Positions 37,079 to 48,433 of a stretch of DNA of 64,000 nucleotides are shown piece after piece. The stretch comes from Eumeta japonica (Eukaryota > Arthropoda > Insecta > Lepidoptera > Psychidae): assembly GCA_005406025.1 (NCBI GenBank), contig BGZK01000076.1, forward strand, positions 682,001 through 746,000, read 5' to 3'. Below the pieces are notes generated by a model, which was not told where the DNA came from, made no database searches, and was given only the letters and a program-made list of their open reading frames with translations. Position numbers and translations under genes: made by a program. Numbering within the stretch: position 1 is the first letter of the stretch; each line of letters opens with the position of its first letter.

Positions 37079-37603
37079 CGCATTAACAATATAATAAAAT
37101 ATACGACAGGGTCGCAAACGAGCGAGGTGCGCTTCTATAACTCAGCCGCATTATGGAGCCCACGAGAGAATTCTCTGCTTGGAGTGGTACGAATGTCGTT
37201 GTATCGAGCAATGCCCGCGATTCGTGACATCTTTCACCACTGTGACCACATCTTAGCAAACCGTGTACAGGACAACGCACGAAACTCTGCCACTGTGAAG
37301 TTCATCAGGAAAGAGTCGCAATGGCGTAAAATAGCACCACGGCGAAGAAGAAGGAAGGGTCGGGGAGAATACCTGAGCACTGCATCATTCACGGACAATT
37401 CTAAGCGGCACAGTTTCGTGCATTGTACTGTAATTATTACGATTATGATTTCTTGGAAAATGTGTAGTCGTCCTATCATCTAAAAAACTATACATAAATT
37501 AGAATTTTAAAAGTACCAATAAATATTGTAACATCATATAATTCTTCAATTACTTGATCATATGACGTTATTTTGAGACTATCAACTAGTGTCATTTAAA
37601 AAA

Positions 37604-37975
37604 TGGGTGCGTGCACTTATGTACGCGCGTGAGAAGTTTTGCTTCTTTGGCATTATTAAAAAATAGTTTTTAGTTGCGTGTAATTATAATAATTAATTAC
37701 ATTAATTAATTTAATAATAAGTAATTAAAATTAATATTTTAATTTGATGATTTTAATTTTTATCACAATTTTTTTATTAAATGTTTTATTAAATTTATTT
37801 CTTTATTTTGTAAATATTAAATAACTAATGATAAATATTTAATATTAATAATTTTATAATATTTAGTATTAATTACATTAATAATATTGTAATTTATATC
37901 AATAAATAGTACATACGGATAGTTAACGTCAATTATATCGGAGCACTTAAAAAAGTACATAAGCACAATTTTTTT
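37604..37975. repeat. AT-rich unit with short inverted ends
   Basis: It opens GGGTGCGTGCACTTATGTACG and closes AAAGTACATAAGCAC, so the ends are imperfect reverse complements. The interior is nearly all A/T with repeated TAATTA/ATTAAT. It is possibly a MITE ending just before the tRNA-like gene. The boundaries are uncertain. Confidence 0.4.
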
Positions 37976-38002
37976 CGCTAACATTTACGAATAGTAAAAA
38001 CT

Positions 38003-38076
38003 TGGCCCATGAGGCGATCGAACCCGCGACCTTCGCGTTATTAGCACGACGCTCTAACCAACTGAGCTAATGGGCC
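38003..38076 (-). tRNA. tRNA-Ile(AAT), probably a pseudogene (T-stem disrupted)
   Basis: The cloverleaf can be drawn. The acceptor stem is GGCCCAT/ATGGGCC, the D arm GCTC..GAGC, the anticodon stem TCGTG/CGCGA with loop CTAATAA (anticodon AAT), discriminator A, and a TTTTT terminator two bases after the end. The T-stem is GCGGG against GCCTC, leaving mismatches at pairs 50-64 and 53-61. Animal tRNA-Ile has CCCGC there. Loss of the 53-61 G-C pair also damages the internal B box. It is therefore either a decaying tRNA gene or a tRNA-derived retroposon copy with an intact anticodon arm. Confidence 0.8.
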
Positions 38077-38459
38077 ATTGAGATGTCGTACGAAAAACCT
38101 ATATAGATCAAAAAAACCTGTTAATTTTGTATTACACTGGTGCACGCGCATGTTAAAATTTCACTCGTCATTTTTTCATAACGCGCCGAAAGAAGTATAA
38201 ATTCAAAAATATTAATAAATAGGGACAAATTTAGGTTAAGCGATTTTTTGAAATTAGTAAAACTTTCTAATAATCGGCATCATTTAGAGAATAGCAAGAC
38301 CATGAGACGACGGAGCATAATCTTATATTTGACTAACAAATATAATACTATAACTATATGTAGAGGTATGTTTCAATGGCAGAGACCAGAAGACAATTAT
38401 ATCCATAGTCGAAACTTTTTAAAAATAAAAACATAATCCCGCTTTCACTTCTATATATA

Positions 38460-39239
38460 TTAGGGCGTTCCAAAAAAAAAAGAAAAAAAATATTTTTGCT
38501 CGGAACCACGCTCAAAAGGTTTGTTTCAATGCCAAAATAGGCCTCTGAAAATATGAGCCATTAATATTAATATTTAGGTTGTCCGCAACGCACTTTTCGA
38601 TTTTCCACAAGAATAACACAAGAAAGAAAAATCTTTTTTTTAATGATTTTTATAATTAATATATTTTTAATTGGTAATAAGTAATAAAAACTTGTAACAC
38701 TGATAAATTTTCATGCCATGTAAAAAATTTCAGCTATTTTCGAGCGCAAATTATTTAAAATATTTTTTCAATAAAATTTCAGCAATCTTTGAGGACAATA
38801 GATAATAGTTCTATTTTTTTACTTCTGAGAGCTTAGATATAAACTTTCAGTTTGTTTTGCAATTTGCAAACTTACAAATTAAGAGTATTATATTATAAAG
38901 AAAAAGACTAAATTGAAGGTAAATTAAACTTTGACCTTGAATAACTTTCGACTGAGTTGATTTATCGAAAAATGACGTCAGACCTTTTTTTTGTAGAGCG
39001 TTAAATTTTCTACAATATACATAAAGAGTATTGCAATGCAATGTATCGTTCATTAGTTATAAACAAAAAAAAATTCCCGTTTTATTCTTATGGGAAATGG
39101 AAAAGTGCGTTGCGGACAACTTGAATATTAATATTAAGGGCTCATATTTTCAGAGGCCTATTTTGGTATTGAAATAAAACCTTTGAGCGTAGTTCCGAGC
39201 AAAAATAAAATTTTCCTTTTTTTTTTTTAAACGCCCTAA
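38460..39239. mobile_element. MITE with ~160-bp terminal inverted repeats, TA target duplication
   Basis: The element begins TTAGGGCGTT and ends AACGCCCTAA, flanked by TA (38458-38459 and 39240-39241). Inverted identity continues inward for about 160 bases, including GAGCAAAAATA, CCTCTGAAAATATGAGCC and GTTGTCCGCAACGCAC. There is no transposase frame; a CRE-like TGACGTCA (38973) lies in the interior. The TA duplication suggests a Tc1/mariner-type source. Transcription of the intron would produce a long double-stranded stem. Confidence 0.9.
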
Positions 39240-39739
39240 TATATTGTAAAGCTTTTTGTAACTCGACGAGAGGTAAGTCTTTTAAGAAGACCAAAGATTC
39301 GAGTACTCGAAATTAAAGAGTATTTTCCTTCGAGATCGATATGGTTATTGATCAGTTCTTCAATCTTCCCTTCTATTATTTCTAAACTTATTAAATTATT
39401 ATAACAATTCACTCTTTATCACTATGAAACTTGTGAACTCGGGCATCAGCCCTCGTCCCCTTTCTCTGTACTTCTCTTTATTTCTACTCAATTGTTATTC
39501 GCGAGCTCGATTCGAATGTTCTATTCTACTCTAATTTTAAATTGAACGCGAACCCGAGAGCATAAAGTTCGGATACCTCACACGTCACCTACTCCTACTA
39601 CAATATATATATATAGGCACACCCGCATATCGTAACTTCCGTTTTGTCAAATGGCGAGTATAACGTAACTATCGAAATGCGTTTACCAGTCAAGTGCAAA
39701 ACGCCATTAAACACAAACACACAAAGGAAACGAATGCAT

Positions 39740-39870
39740 TATGCACAATTTACTGTCGGACGACTACGGCAACTCCGTCGGTTACACACGAAACAAGTCG
39801 GCGGGCGGGCGGGCGCGGCGGGGGCTTTGGTGCCAAACGAACGGGTTGGATTTCGGCCAAAACGGTCTAA
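39740..39870. promoter_or_regulatory. small GC-rich patch
   Basis: A GCGGGCGGGCGCGGCGGGGGC core (39800-39820) lies between AT-rich flanks. There is no gene evidence. It is one of a series of such islands. Confidence 0.25.
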
Positions 39871-40236
39871 TAGGCGAATTAGTGCTCATACTTTTGCCTC
39901 GAATTGCGGGTTGAATTCGTAAAGTCAGACAAAGTGCGGGCGTCCCGTGGATTATATTTTACTTTGCGAGAATGATTTTATCGTTTTTATACCTACCTAT
40001 ACGTCCCGGTACACATAACAGTGACAGAATACTTAAATAATTATGCTTATTTTCTTCTAAGCTGATTACGATTGACGAATAAGTATGTTCTACGTGTACA
40101 CTCCGTTATTATTATGTAATTATTTGGGGTGTTGATATTCCCGCCTCTACGATTTGCTCTAAACGATAACAGCCGACATCAATATAGTTAATAAAAAAAA
40201 AATGAAATAAACCAAATACAAAATTCTTTTAAAAAA

Positions 40237-40464
40237 TTGCCTGTAAAGTCGGTATACGGGCGAAAGTTTTACGTGACAACGACTTTGAATGGTAAAATCA
40301 TTTTAATGTGAATATTCATTCGTATAGTAGGAAGAAGGATGTAGTAACAATTTCAATTTATACAAAGTTATATAAAACAATTTATACAAAGAATCTCAAC
40401 TGAATTTCATATTAACAAAAATTACCTTTACACATACATACGTATTTATATACAATATACATAC
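40237..40464 (-). repeat. inverted repeat, right copy (partner 36826-37078)
   Basis: It begins TTGCCTGTAAAGTC, the complement of the left copy's inner end, and runs to ATACATAC at 40464. Similarity is high across GAATATTCATTCGTATAGTA and ACGGGCGAAAGTTTTACGTG. The DNA between the two copies (3.2 kb) contains the tRNA-Ile-like gene and a long-TIR MITE. Confidence 0.75.
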
Positions 40465-40499
40465 GCTAGACTATAAAGACCGATCGTTGAGTACACGCG

Positions 40500-40870
40500 A
40501 TCGCAGACACAAGTAAACAGACGTTACACGTTAAGTGCAAGCGAGCGCCGTCGTTTCACAAAACGATCACCCAGCTACGGTCGGACGTAGCGACTGTAGG
40601 CAAATGGACTCGGCCGATACAAAATTTAACGTTTTATAATTTCGTGTCAGATGAAAATCCTTCATATGTACGATTACTTTGAGACAATGAAACTATCCAA
40701 TTCTAAATGGCGTTCTTCTGTTTGGATACGGACCGCGCACGTCAATATTTAACGCGGCACGCCCGCTTCGCTCGCTCGGCTCGTGTGAATCATGTATGTT
40801 TACACCGGTTGATCCGTGCGGTGGTCGCGATGCCTCGATTCGGAGCTAGATTGTAAATTAACTCATTTCG
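40500..40870. promoter_or_regulatory. moderately GC-rich segment
   Basis: CpG-containing DNA with ACGCGATCGCAG and GCTCGCTCGGCTCG. I find no frame or RNA. It is a possible regulatory region only. Confidence 0.2.
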
Positions 40871-41559
40871 GCACGACCGGTGTCGTTATTACAGCACGGC
40901 AATGTACGGCGAAGTATTCAGCTAAGGCATCGACATCGACCCGTGCAACCGCATAGGACAAACGTGACAACCAGACGACAACTTATTACGCGAAATTGCA
41001 GCATAAACGAAAATGTCACCGGCGACGACGAATATATTTCATTAAACGTACTCAGGTACACTCGTATATCAATATTCCATGGACGAATAATATACAGTCG
41101 CCACCGTCGTAGAGTCGGTCTGCGGGTCCTTCTAGTTTGTAATTAATGTACAGTACGACGCACGTATCTTTGCTGCTCTGAATTGCTTGCGCACGATGCG
41201 ATGCGCAGTACAACCCATCTCGTCCTCTCCTTCTGCTCCCCGCGTTCCCATATCACGCCCTAGCGACCTCTCCGTGGCTGACCGCGCAGCGGCTGTTTCA
41301 TACGTTGTACTTTAATTTTGAGTTTCTTGATATACGACTATTGTGTGCATACAGACGTTAAATGCGTACGCTCTCTCCTGTCCTTATTAAATTCTTTCTC
41401 TTTTCGCGCGAAAGCGAGCACTTGTTTTTGCGTCAACGTTTGCGTGAAACGTTGAAAAGCTCACTCTTAAACAGCACCAACAAAATGCGAAATTTCGTCC
41501 TAAAACATTTCTCTACGTAAACCGAAGGCAAATCTCGCCAAAACTTAAAAATAATATGT

Positions 41560-41715
41560 CACGATGCCCAGAGCCGACAAAGAACTGCGTCACCACTCGA
41601 AACGGGCCGGTCGCTCCAACACACGACGAAGTGAACACGACGCGCGGGCGAATATAGAAGTTAATTAATAAACTGCGCGCGCGCCGCCGACTTAGTTATT
41701 ACTGCACCGGCCGTT
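41560..41715. promoter_or_regulatory. small GC-rich patch
   Basis: AAACGGGCCGGTCGCTCC, then ACGCGCGGGCGAATATAGAAG and CTGCGCGCGCGCCGCC. The AT core GAATATAGAA in GC flanks resembles the other islands. There is no gene evidence. Confidence 0.25.
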
Positions 41716-42354
41716 CTGTAACGAAAACGGAGCAATAAATTAGTCATACCGATCTGCATCGCGTGGGAGTTTGTTTTCATCAACTTTCTAGATGGATTAT
41801 ATGAACAAAAAATTGATCGTACAACGGTGTTCCAGACAAAAACACCAGACATTATCAATAACTAAAACGTGTGTCGGATGGATACGATCCTGTGTTTTTT
41901 CGCAAATAGACATAATCTCCAGAATTTTAGGTCAAACTTTTAGTAGTACAAACTATAGTTATGTGTAATATTCGATTTTACTGGTGAACATATCACACGC
42001 CGCGGTCAATGCCGTTCCGAACGAATCGACTGTCAGCTCTTAATAGGGATGTGTATGAGTCACATGCAACAACACCGGTCTACAGCATTTTTGCGCGTGA
42101 GACATACATACCTTATTTTTATTGCTTTTATAGCTAGAAATGAGAATAAGAACAAGAAATAGTTCTGTATTGGATTATAAGTGAAAAGAATGCAAAAAAC
42201 CAACTAAATAAAAATACATAAATTTTATACATAGAAAAGCTCTATTAAAAGATAACGAACGTTCATTTATGATTTATTTCTCTTAAAATAGAGTCATTAT
42301 GTATAAAAACGGACAGTTTTGCATTTCTTGTCACGTTTAACAGAAGTTTCTCTT

Positions 42355-42720
42355 ATCAACTCCCAAATATAATCCCCCGTCTAGCTTTCACTGCACTGGC
42401 CTTGGTAACGTCTCTCAAATTCTATCATGTCTTGATGGAAACTTTCCACTTGTTCTTCCAAATGAGTACTCTGTTATCCTTAAATTTATCTAAATGAGAA
42501 TGTAACAAGTGCCTCTTTAGAGACATTCTACATCCGATGATGCAAAAATTCAAAACCATGTCAGTGATCAGCTTGTCACAATTTTCAGCTCCATGGTTTC
42601 CGAGGAAACCATGAAGTAATTCACAGTTTCTTAAAACTGTTCCAGGCTTTTCTCTCTCATAGCTAAGCAACCGTAGGAAAATATCACAATCTCTATATTT
42701 TTTATTTGGGGGCCCACAAA
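42355..42720 (-). pseudogene. decayed transposon-associated ORF (LHSHLDKF / FHQD / RRYQG family)
   Basis: On the minus strand a frame reads SLKRHLLHSHLDKFKDN. After two frameshifts it continues EQVESFHQDMIEFERRYQGQ, then a TAG, then GDYIW. These phrases in this order recur in many uncharacterised, repeat-derived insect and spider ORFs. The upstream part includes GPPNKKYRDCD and LRNCELLHGFLG. The enzyme class is not clear from the fragment. The copy is dead: two frameshifts and a stop within about 130 codons. Confidence 0.6.
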
Positions 42721-43659
42721 GATTTCACAGCTTTAATTTTCGCCTCCGAAATTTTTAGAAAAAATGTAACACGAGAAAACACATACCGTTTTACACGCAC
42801 TAGCGACGCAAGAAACACTACCTCTTACTTCTTTTTCGAAAGCGACAGCGCGCAATACATGTTTTAATTGGGCGCGAACATTAAAAATGATCAAATCGCT
42901 AAAATTTTTTAAAAGCAAATATTTTTGGTATCCATTCGCATCCATGCGCAAGAAATTTTAATTTTTTTGTTGACCGGTAATATGTCCAATTGCTTTATTT
43001 TACGAAAACTACTGATTTAATGACTATAGTTTGGATGAATTAAAGCAGCCATCTTTCATGTATCTAAATTACATAACCGCACCGCGTCAGGCCTCAAATT
43101 TATTTACGTGAGAGTAATTAACACGGACAAAAACTGTTAGCACTAAACATGCCTTTATTTATATTTTAATTTTATACTTCCGTAAATAGCCTAGTTCTGC
43201 CCTTGGTAAAACTTGCAAGTTTTTATTACCTATATTACAATTAAATTTATTATCCAGTCGACCATCTTAACATGTACTTCAATTTTAATATAATCTGAAA
43301 CCACTCTATTGAAGTTGTAAAACTGGTTTTAAGCTTGAAAAAATAATTTACAATTATATAAATAATGTATGTATCGGTCGTCAGTCTCGAGAGTTCGCAT
43401 TTTAACCAGTTTTTTAAACGTGCCTCGGCCTACTCTACGGCCCATTGATCGATCCGACGTAATATTCAAATTACACAAGATTTATAAAAAAAACGCTTAA
43501 TGAAACTTACATTCGGTAATGAAACAATCTATTACATAGGAAAGGGGGAGTGCGACCAAGAAATGCAAGGACGCACAAAATTGTAACCCCAAATCATACT
43601 ATTCAAATCGAACACGCACTAAGGGCTCACAGTTGAACCACCACAATCCGAAATAGAAA

Positions 43660-43950
43660 CGTGGGAGGTTGCGTCGACGCAGCGGGACGGGCGCGAGTCC
43701 TTGACAAGTTCACCGACGGCGGCAACCTGTCGCAGGACGGCGCGACCTGTTCCGCGAGCCCCGAATAGCCGAGGCGATGTCCCCCGCTCGGTTCTCGGAT
43801 TCTATAAACAGAGAGACAGACACAATTGCGCCGCTATAAATAGCGCAAAGGGTCGTCCCGAGCCGGTAGGCCGTCGCCGGGGGAGCGCTCGCCGCCCCGC
43901 GACCCGCTCGTGCTCCCGAAATAGCGCGGGCCCCGTACACTCCACGCTGG
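43660..43950. promoter_or_regulatory. GC-rich island with CTATAAATAG inside an inverted repeat
   Basis: CpG-rich DNA in which TTGCGC (43826-43831) and GCGCAA (43843-43848) enclose CTATAAATAG (43834-43843). The core is a perfect MEF2 consensus and also an excellent TATA box (TATAAATAG). A one-mismatch relative, CTATAAACAG, lies 32 bases upstream, and CCCGAAATAGC lies at 43916. It is a candidate promoter or enhancer; no downstream gene is recognisable. Confidence 0.45.
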
Positions 43951-44884
43951 TGTTTTACATGGATAACGGTTTGTATGGTCGATTTTGGTGGTACGAAACA
44001 ATCGTTCGAAATCCTAACTCTTTGGCGCGTTTCCGTATCATGTGTTTATACGGAGTGATGTGAACGAACATTTACGCATTTGTATCGAGCATGCGATTTG
44101 GGAATAGATAACTTATACCGGCCTAGCCTTGTTCGCCAACGTTTAATCACAACAATTGCGCTGTGATTCTTATTATAGAAAAGTGAAAATGATTACCCAA
44201 AAAAAATAAACCCTACAAACTGATTGTATTTTCAACATTTTACTCCTACATCGCAATATTTTTAAGTAATTATCGTTCTGAGCGAGTCGTCGCGGGAATC
44301 AACAACGAATCTATTATTTAGTTCACAGTAGCGAATCATCGTATTAATGCCACACTAGAAATCGCGTCGAAAGAACGCTAAATGAATTTCAAACGTCAGT
44401 TCTGGGTCAAGTCAATAACGGATTCCTTATTGGCCATGTATAAAAGTGTAATATGTATGTATCTTCATGACAAAATCCATACGTTCCGTTGCACAAGTAG
44501 CATAAGACAAAGTCGTTATTCTAGCACATTGGCATCTACACTACAACTAACGTGCAATATAGATATGTCTAAAAATGGCAAATTCCGTAGCGACACTTAA
44601 AATCGAAACATGTTAATCGTTAATACGTAGTTATCGGTACTGAACATAGTGAGGAACGACATAAATCGAAACACATGACTATACTTAGCTGCGACTCGGC
44701 CGATCAACGAAATTATCTTAATATCTTGAATATACACAGTATGAGGTCAAATTTGTAAGTCTTCGTCAACGCAATGTTTACCTTTAACCGTTGAAGAATT
44801 CTATGCAGTGAAATGCGGTGGAGACGCGATCTCTGCGTGTTATGTGTGGAGTATTTTAAAAAGATAGAGATATAGGCATAGCGA

Positions 44885-45140
44885 TGTCAGACGACAGTGT
44901 GTTTCGATACGGTGGTTTGTCCGTGTGGAAAGGATGAATGAAAGTAGACTGACCAAGCAAATCTATGCAGCAAATGTGTGCGACAAGAAGGTCGGCAAAG
45001 GTCACCATAGAAAATCCTGTACCGACCAAATCGGTGGCATACAACAGAAAGCTAAATTTGAAGTGCTCGATTGACGAATATCAGCGGAGAGATATTGCAA
45101 AAATCGTACTAGGTATGTGGAAATCTGTGGGAAACCTTTT
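44885..45140 (+). pseudogene. RTE-type reverse transcriptase C-terminal fragment
   Basis: The plus strand encodes RWFVRVERMNESRLTKQIYA, then VCDKKVGKGHHRKS and DQIGGIQQKAKFE. These are the same C-terminal blocks as the minus-strand copy at 23585. The tail CGGAGAGATATTGCAAAAATCGT matches the 3' end region with small deletions. It is severely truncated and not functional. Confidence 0.8.
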
Positions 45141-45334
45141 GGGAAATAAGCAAGAAATTATAAAAACTTATAACCTCAACCTACATACGCGTACCAAGTT
45201 CTTATTAAGCGAACTCAGATAAAACGGATCAAAATTGACTTATTATTCAATTTAATATATAATAATGGGCGAAATTTGAACCTAATGCATGTACATTTTT
45301 AATATTGAACAAACGTTTATGAAATATGCAGTCA

Positions 45335-45560
45335 CCGGTCGCGGTGTCCGTAGTTCAAGTGCAGCGCACGTCGCGTCGGGTGCACCGCAAACATTTAAAT
45401 ATTCACCAAAAGGCGGCGCGGCGCGCGTTCTGTTTACGCACGACGTCACGCGGCGACCGCACGGCGAGGCTCTATATTTAGCACTCTTGAAAGGGAAACG
45501 CCATACTAAATTAAACGATCCGGCGCGTAAATATATGAAAGCGGTCGGCCGATAAAAATA
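45335..45560. promoter_or_regulatory. GC-rich island with perfect MEF2 site and CRE-like site
   Basis: CpG-rich DNA contains ACGACGTCACGCGGCG (45440-45455, near-CRE) and, 22 bases on, CTATATTTAG (45472-45481), a perfect MEF2 consensus. Both sit between RTE fragments (44885 and 45803). It is a candidate HDAC4 enhancer or distal promoter. Confidence 0.4.
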
Positions 45561-45802
45561 AAGGGCCGAGAGCTACGGCCGAGATAAATTCTCCATCGCA
45601 TCGGATAGGTTGATGTGGTTGTGGGCGAAAATTTAAATTATTTACTTTTAAAAGTGTATTAGAAGTACGACAGTGTTAAATGAAGCGACGACAATTTATA
45701 TGACCAAAAATTTTTTTTTCGTTAATATTGGACAACAATATTTTTTTGCTATATATTTGTACATTGTAGAATAATTCGATTCTATAACTATTTCAAATTT
45801 CA

Positions 45803-45925
45803 AAATTGAAACCGACGAGCTTGCATGAAAAGATTGAAGGATGTCAGTAAAACGATATGCGCAGATCGTGTACCATGTACAAATCTGTAGTTTCTGCCTA
45901 CCCCTCTGGGAAATAGGAGTGAATT
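45803..45925 (+). mobile_element. RTE 3'-terminal fragment
   Basis: It begins ACCGACGAGCTTGCATGA, runs through GATGTCAGTAAAACGATATG and ends TTTCTGCCTACCCCTCTGGG. It corresponds to the end of the RTE coding region and 3' tail seen (reverse complement) at 23585-23690. There is no intact frame. Confidence 0.7.
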
Positions 45926-47339
45926 CGCATCATTTAAATCCTGTGAAAATCATTTATAGGGCTAGATTACATCTTTGAAATAACTTTGATGGATAACATC
46001 TAAGCTTGTGATAGTAACGCGTTTAATGTATCAACTAGGCCATACGAAAAGATAAATTTGACACTTAAAAGATTTGGCACTTAAAATGTATTTTGAACAC
46101 GTTTAAATTAATCGTCGGCACGGCAGAAATTCCTGCACTTGTCGCCCGAGTCAACAGATCTGGCGACAAACGGTCCGCCGCTCTATTGCGTCAACACAAT
46201 AAAATAGTCGAAGTCGTAATGAAGCCGACATGGGAACTGTATTTATCGTAATTAGTATCAAACAATATAGTGCATCAAAGATTTATCAATTTAAATTAAC
46301 AATTAAATAAGTACTGAATTGGTTCGCACTAAATTGGTCAATTTTGGTACATTTCTATGGGCTATACGCACACCGCATTCTAAAAACACCAAATCAAGTC
46401 ATTTAAACAGAATAAACCTTACATATAAAAAAAACGCGAATCAGACTACTACGTACTACCATGTCAAGATCGAATTTGTTTCACATCTTTAATGAAAAGT
46501 TCGTGACGCGCATGAATACCTCTTGACGCATATGTATGAACAAGTACGGAATGGTATTTTTCCTATGTCGCTCTAACTGTACAGCGAAACGCGACAAGTG
46601 CACTTGAACGTTGACTCGAATCTCAGCTGAAATCACGTCGCGTTAGCATCAGTTGCTTATTCAACAGATTGTCAATATAGTAATAATAATTAGCTGAATC
46701 AAAACTACCACGGAGCTTGTTCCATTTGACCACGAAACTTCTGCAGTCTTGGACTACGGAGTCCGTTTAATCCCTCCGAATGCTAGGGAGACTACCAAGT
46801 AACAGATCAGCATTACGCTCAGTTCTTAGACTTTTATCCAATTTAGTTTTGCGCTTGAGTTCGTTTTATAACTTAGTATACTAGTTATTTAGTTTTACAT
46901 TGTGTTTAATTGTACAATATGTGTATAACATCAAAAGTATCTTTCGGAGAGGAATATCAGATCGTGGCCCAAAAACGCACAAATGTTTACTTTATTTATT
47001 ATTTGTTAAATTTAGGCAATATTCATTTATCATTACTAGTTGGGCTTATTATGCAACAAATAAGTAGTACTTAAACAATATCTTTCGATGGCAGCACCAG
47101 TGTTACCATTAATCACTATCGAAAAGTAATCGACGATAAATGGAAGAGTAATGGATGATTGTTATCAACTCTTTTTCGTCTTAATGTGGACAAAGCAAAA
47201 ACTATTAAAATGATGAATGAGTGTCACGAATGACCCCTTGGAATAAAAATTTCTGATTACCGTTCGGATAAACTTCGATATCGACTTATCGATTTTGCAT
47301 AGGAAATGGCAACGCGTCTCACGCTAAATCAGAAAAACT

Positions 47340-47850
47340 GACATTTGACATTAGTTGACAGTGACAGTTAAATGCTTGCGAGTTTTACGTGAAGTTGTTT
47401 TGTTGTGTACTGTATTTTATTTTGTTTTCTAAAATCTAACGATTTGGCATTGTAAATGGACACTGATACCAAAAAATCTTCTGGCCAAGACTTGAATGTG
47501 GATGCAGTTTCTGTTTCCAATGACGACCCCAGCGCCAAATTGGAATCGACATCAGCTGCATTGCAACTGCATAGTCCGTAGACGAACGGTAAAATGTCGT
47601 GTTCATGTGATAACGTTTATCTGGTACCTGAGGTGTGCACGGCATCAAAGTTATATTTCTCCACCAGCTCAGTTTTTGGATGAAGTCTTAGTGGTGTATG
47701 ACGCACAAGATGAATGACGTTTGTTGAACGATTTGTGTAGGTTATTACCTACTATTGTTTTTAAGGCAAGTGATGTAAAACAAGTGAAGTAGTATTGTAA
47801 AAGCCTGTTTTATTTTTAAAATTGAAACTGTTTATAACTTTAAAACTCCG
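47340..47850 (+). pseudogene. small intronless decayed gene or processed retrocopy, unrecognised
   Basis: A short frame starts at ATG 47456 (MDTDTKKSSGQDLNVDAV..) and stops after 41 codons at 47581. The same frame then continues TNGKMSCSCDNVYLVPEV. A +1 frame carries ISPPAQFLDEVLVVYDAQDE and stops at 47717. Read together they suggest one protein of about 85 residues broken by a stop and a frameshift. It is preceded by a TGACATTTGACATTAGTTGA-like stretch and a T-rich leader. I do not recognise the protein. The lack of introns and the breaks favour a processed pseudogene, but no poly(A) or target duplication is certain. Confidence 0.4.
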
Positions 47851-48433
47851 ACTTTTTTATAACTGAGTCCTTAACCTAAGCTTTATTGTTATTGCATCTT
47901 GTCGTTTGGACACTGTTTTCAGTGTGTGCACCCAGGGCCGGAGTGACTATGGCGGCTTGGCATTCCCCTTCGTAAATCTAGTAGTCGATAAGTACACTTA
48001 TAAATAATATCATATGCTTTGTATTTCCTTTCCCGAAATCTGTAGTTTACATGTTTCTCAAGGCAATGAAGCAGACTTCTAGATGCATAAAACAAACATT
48101 TTAGTTCCATTTCATCGGTTTTTCTTATAGAATGCATGTAATACAAAAAGAAACAATTTCTGAGAAAAAGAAAAACCACTGATATACCTAAGTCCTGACT
48201 AGGTACGATGACTAAGTATTTTCAACAAGGTCATACAATTTCCACGAGACAGCAGATTCGCAGAGCTAGGGTTACCACACGTGTCTTATTTGCGGCATTT
48301 TCATGCTTTGGAAAGCTAGTTTCGTTTATAATTTCATAATGAACGAAAATGCTGAAAATTAATTTAATGATGTTATAATATCAGGTATTTTAGGATACCT
48401 ATTAGAGAAGGACTAAATTTTAAGCATTCGAAA

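Noticed and set aside
37127..37483. 118-codon plus-strand frame
   Set aside because: No domain, no splice or promoter context; a basic run only. It is likely random.
45066..45802. Insertion of a regulatory island into a single RTE copy
   Set aside because: The left fragment already continues into the RTE tail (to about 45140), so the two fragments are separate copies.
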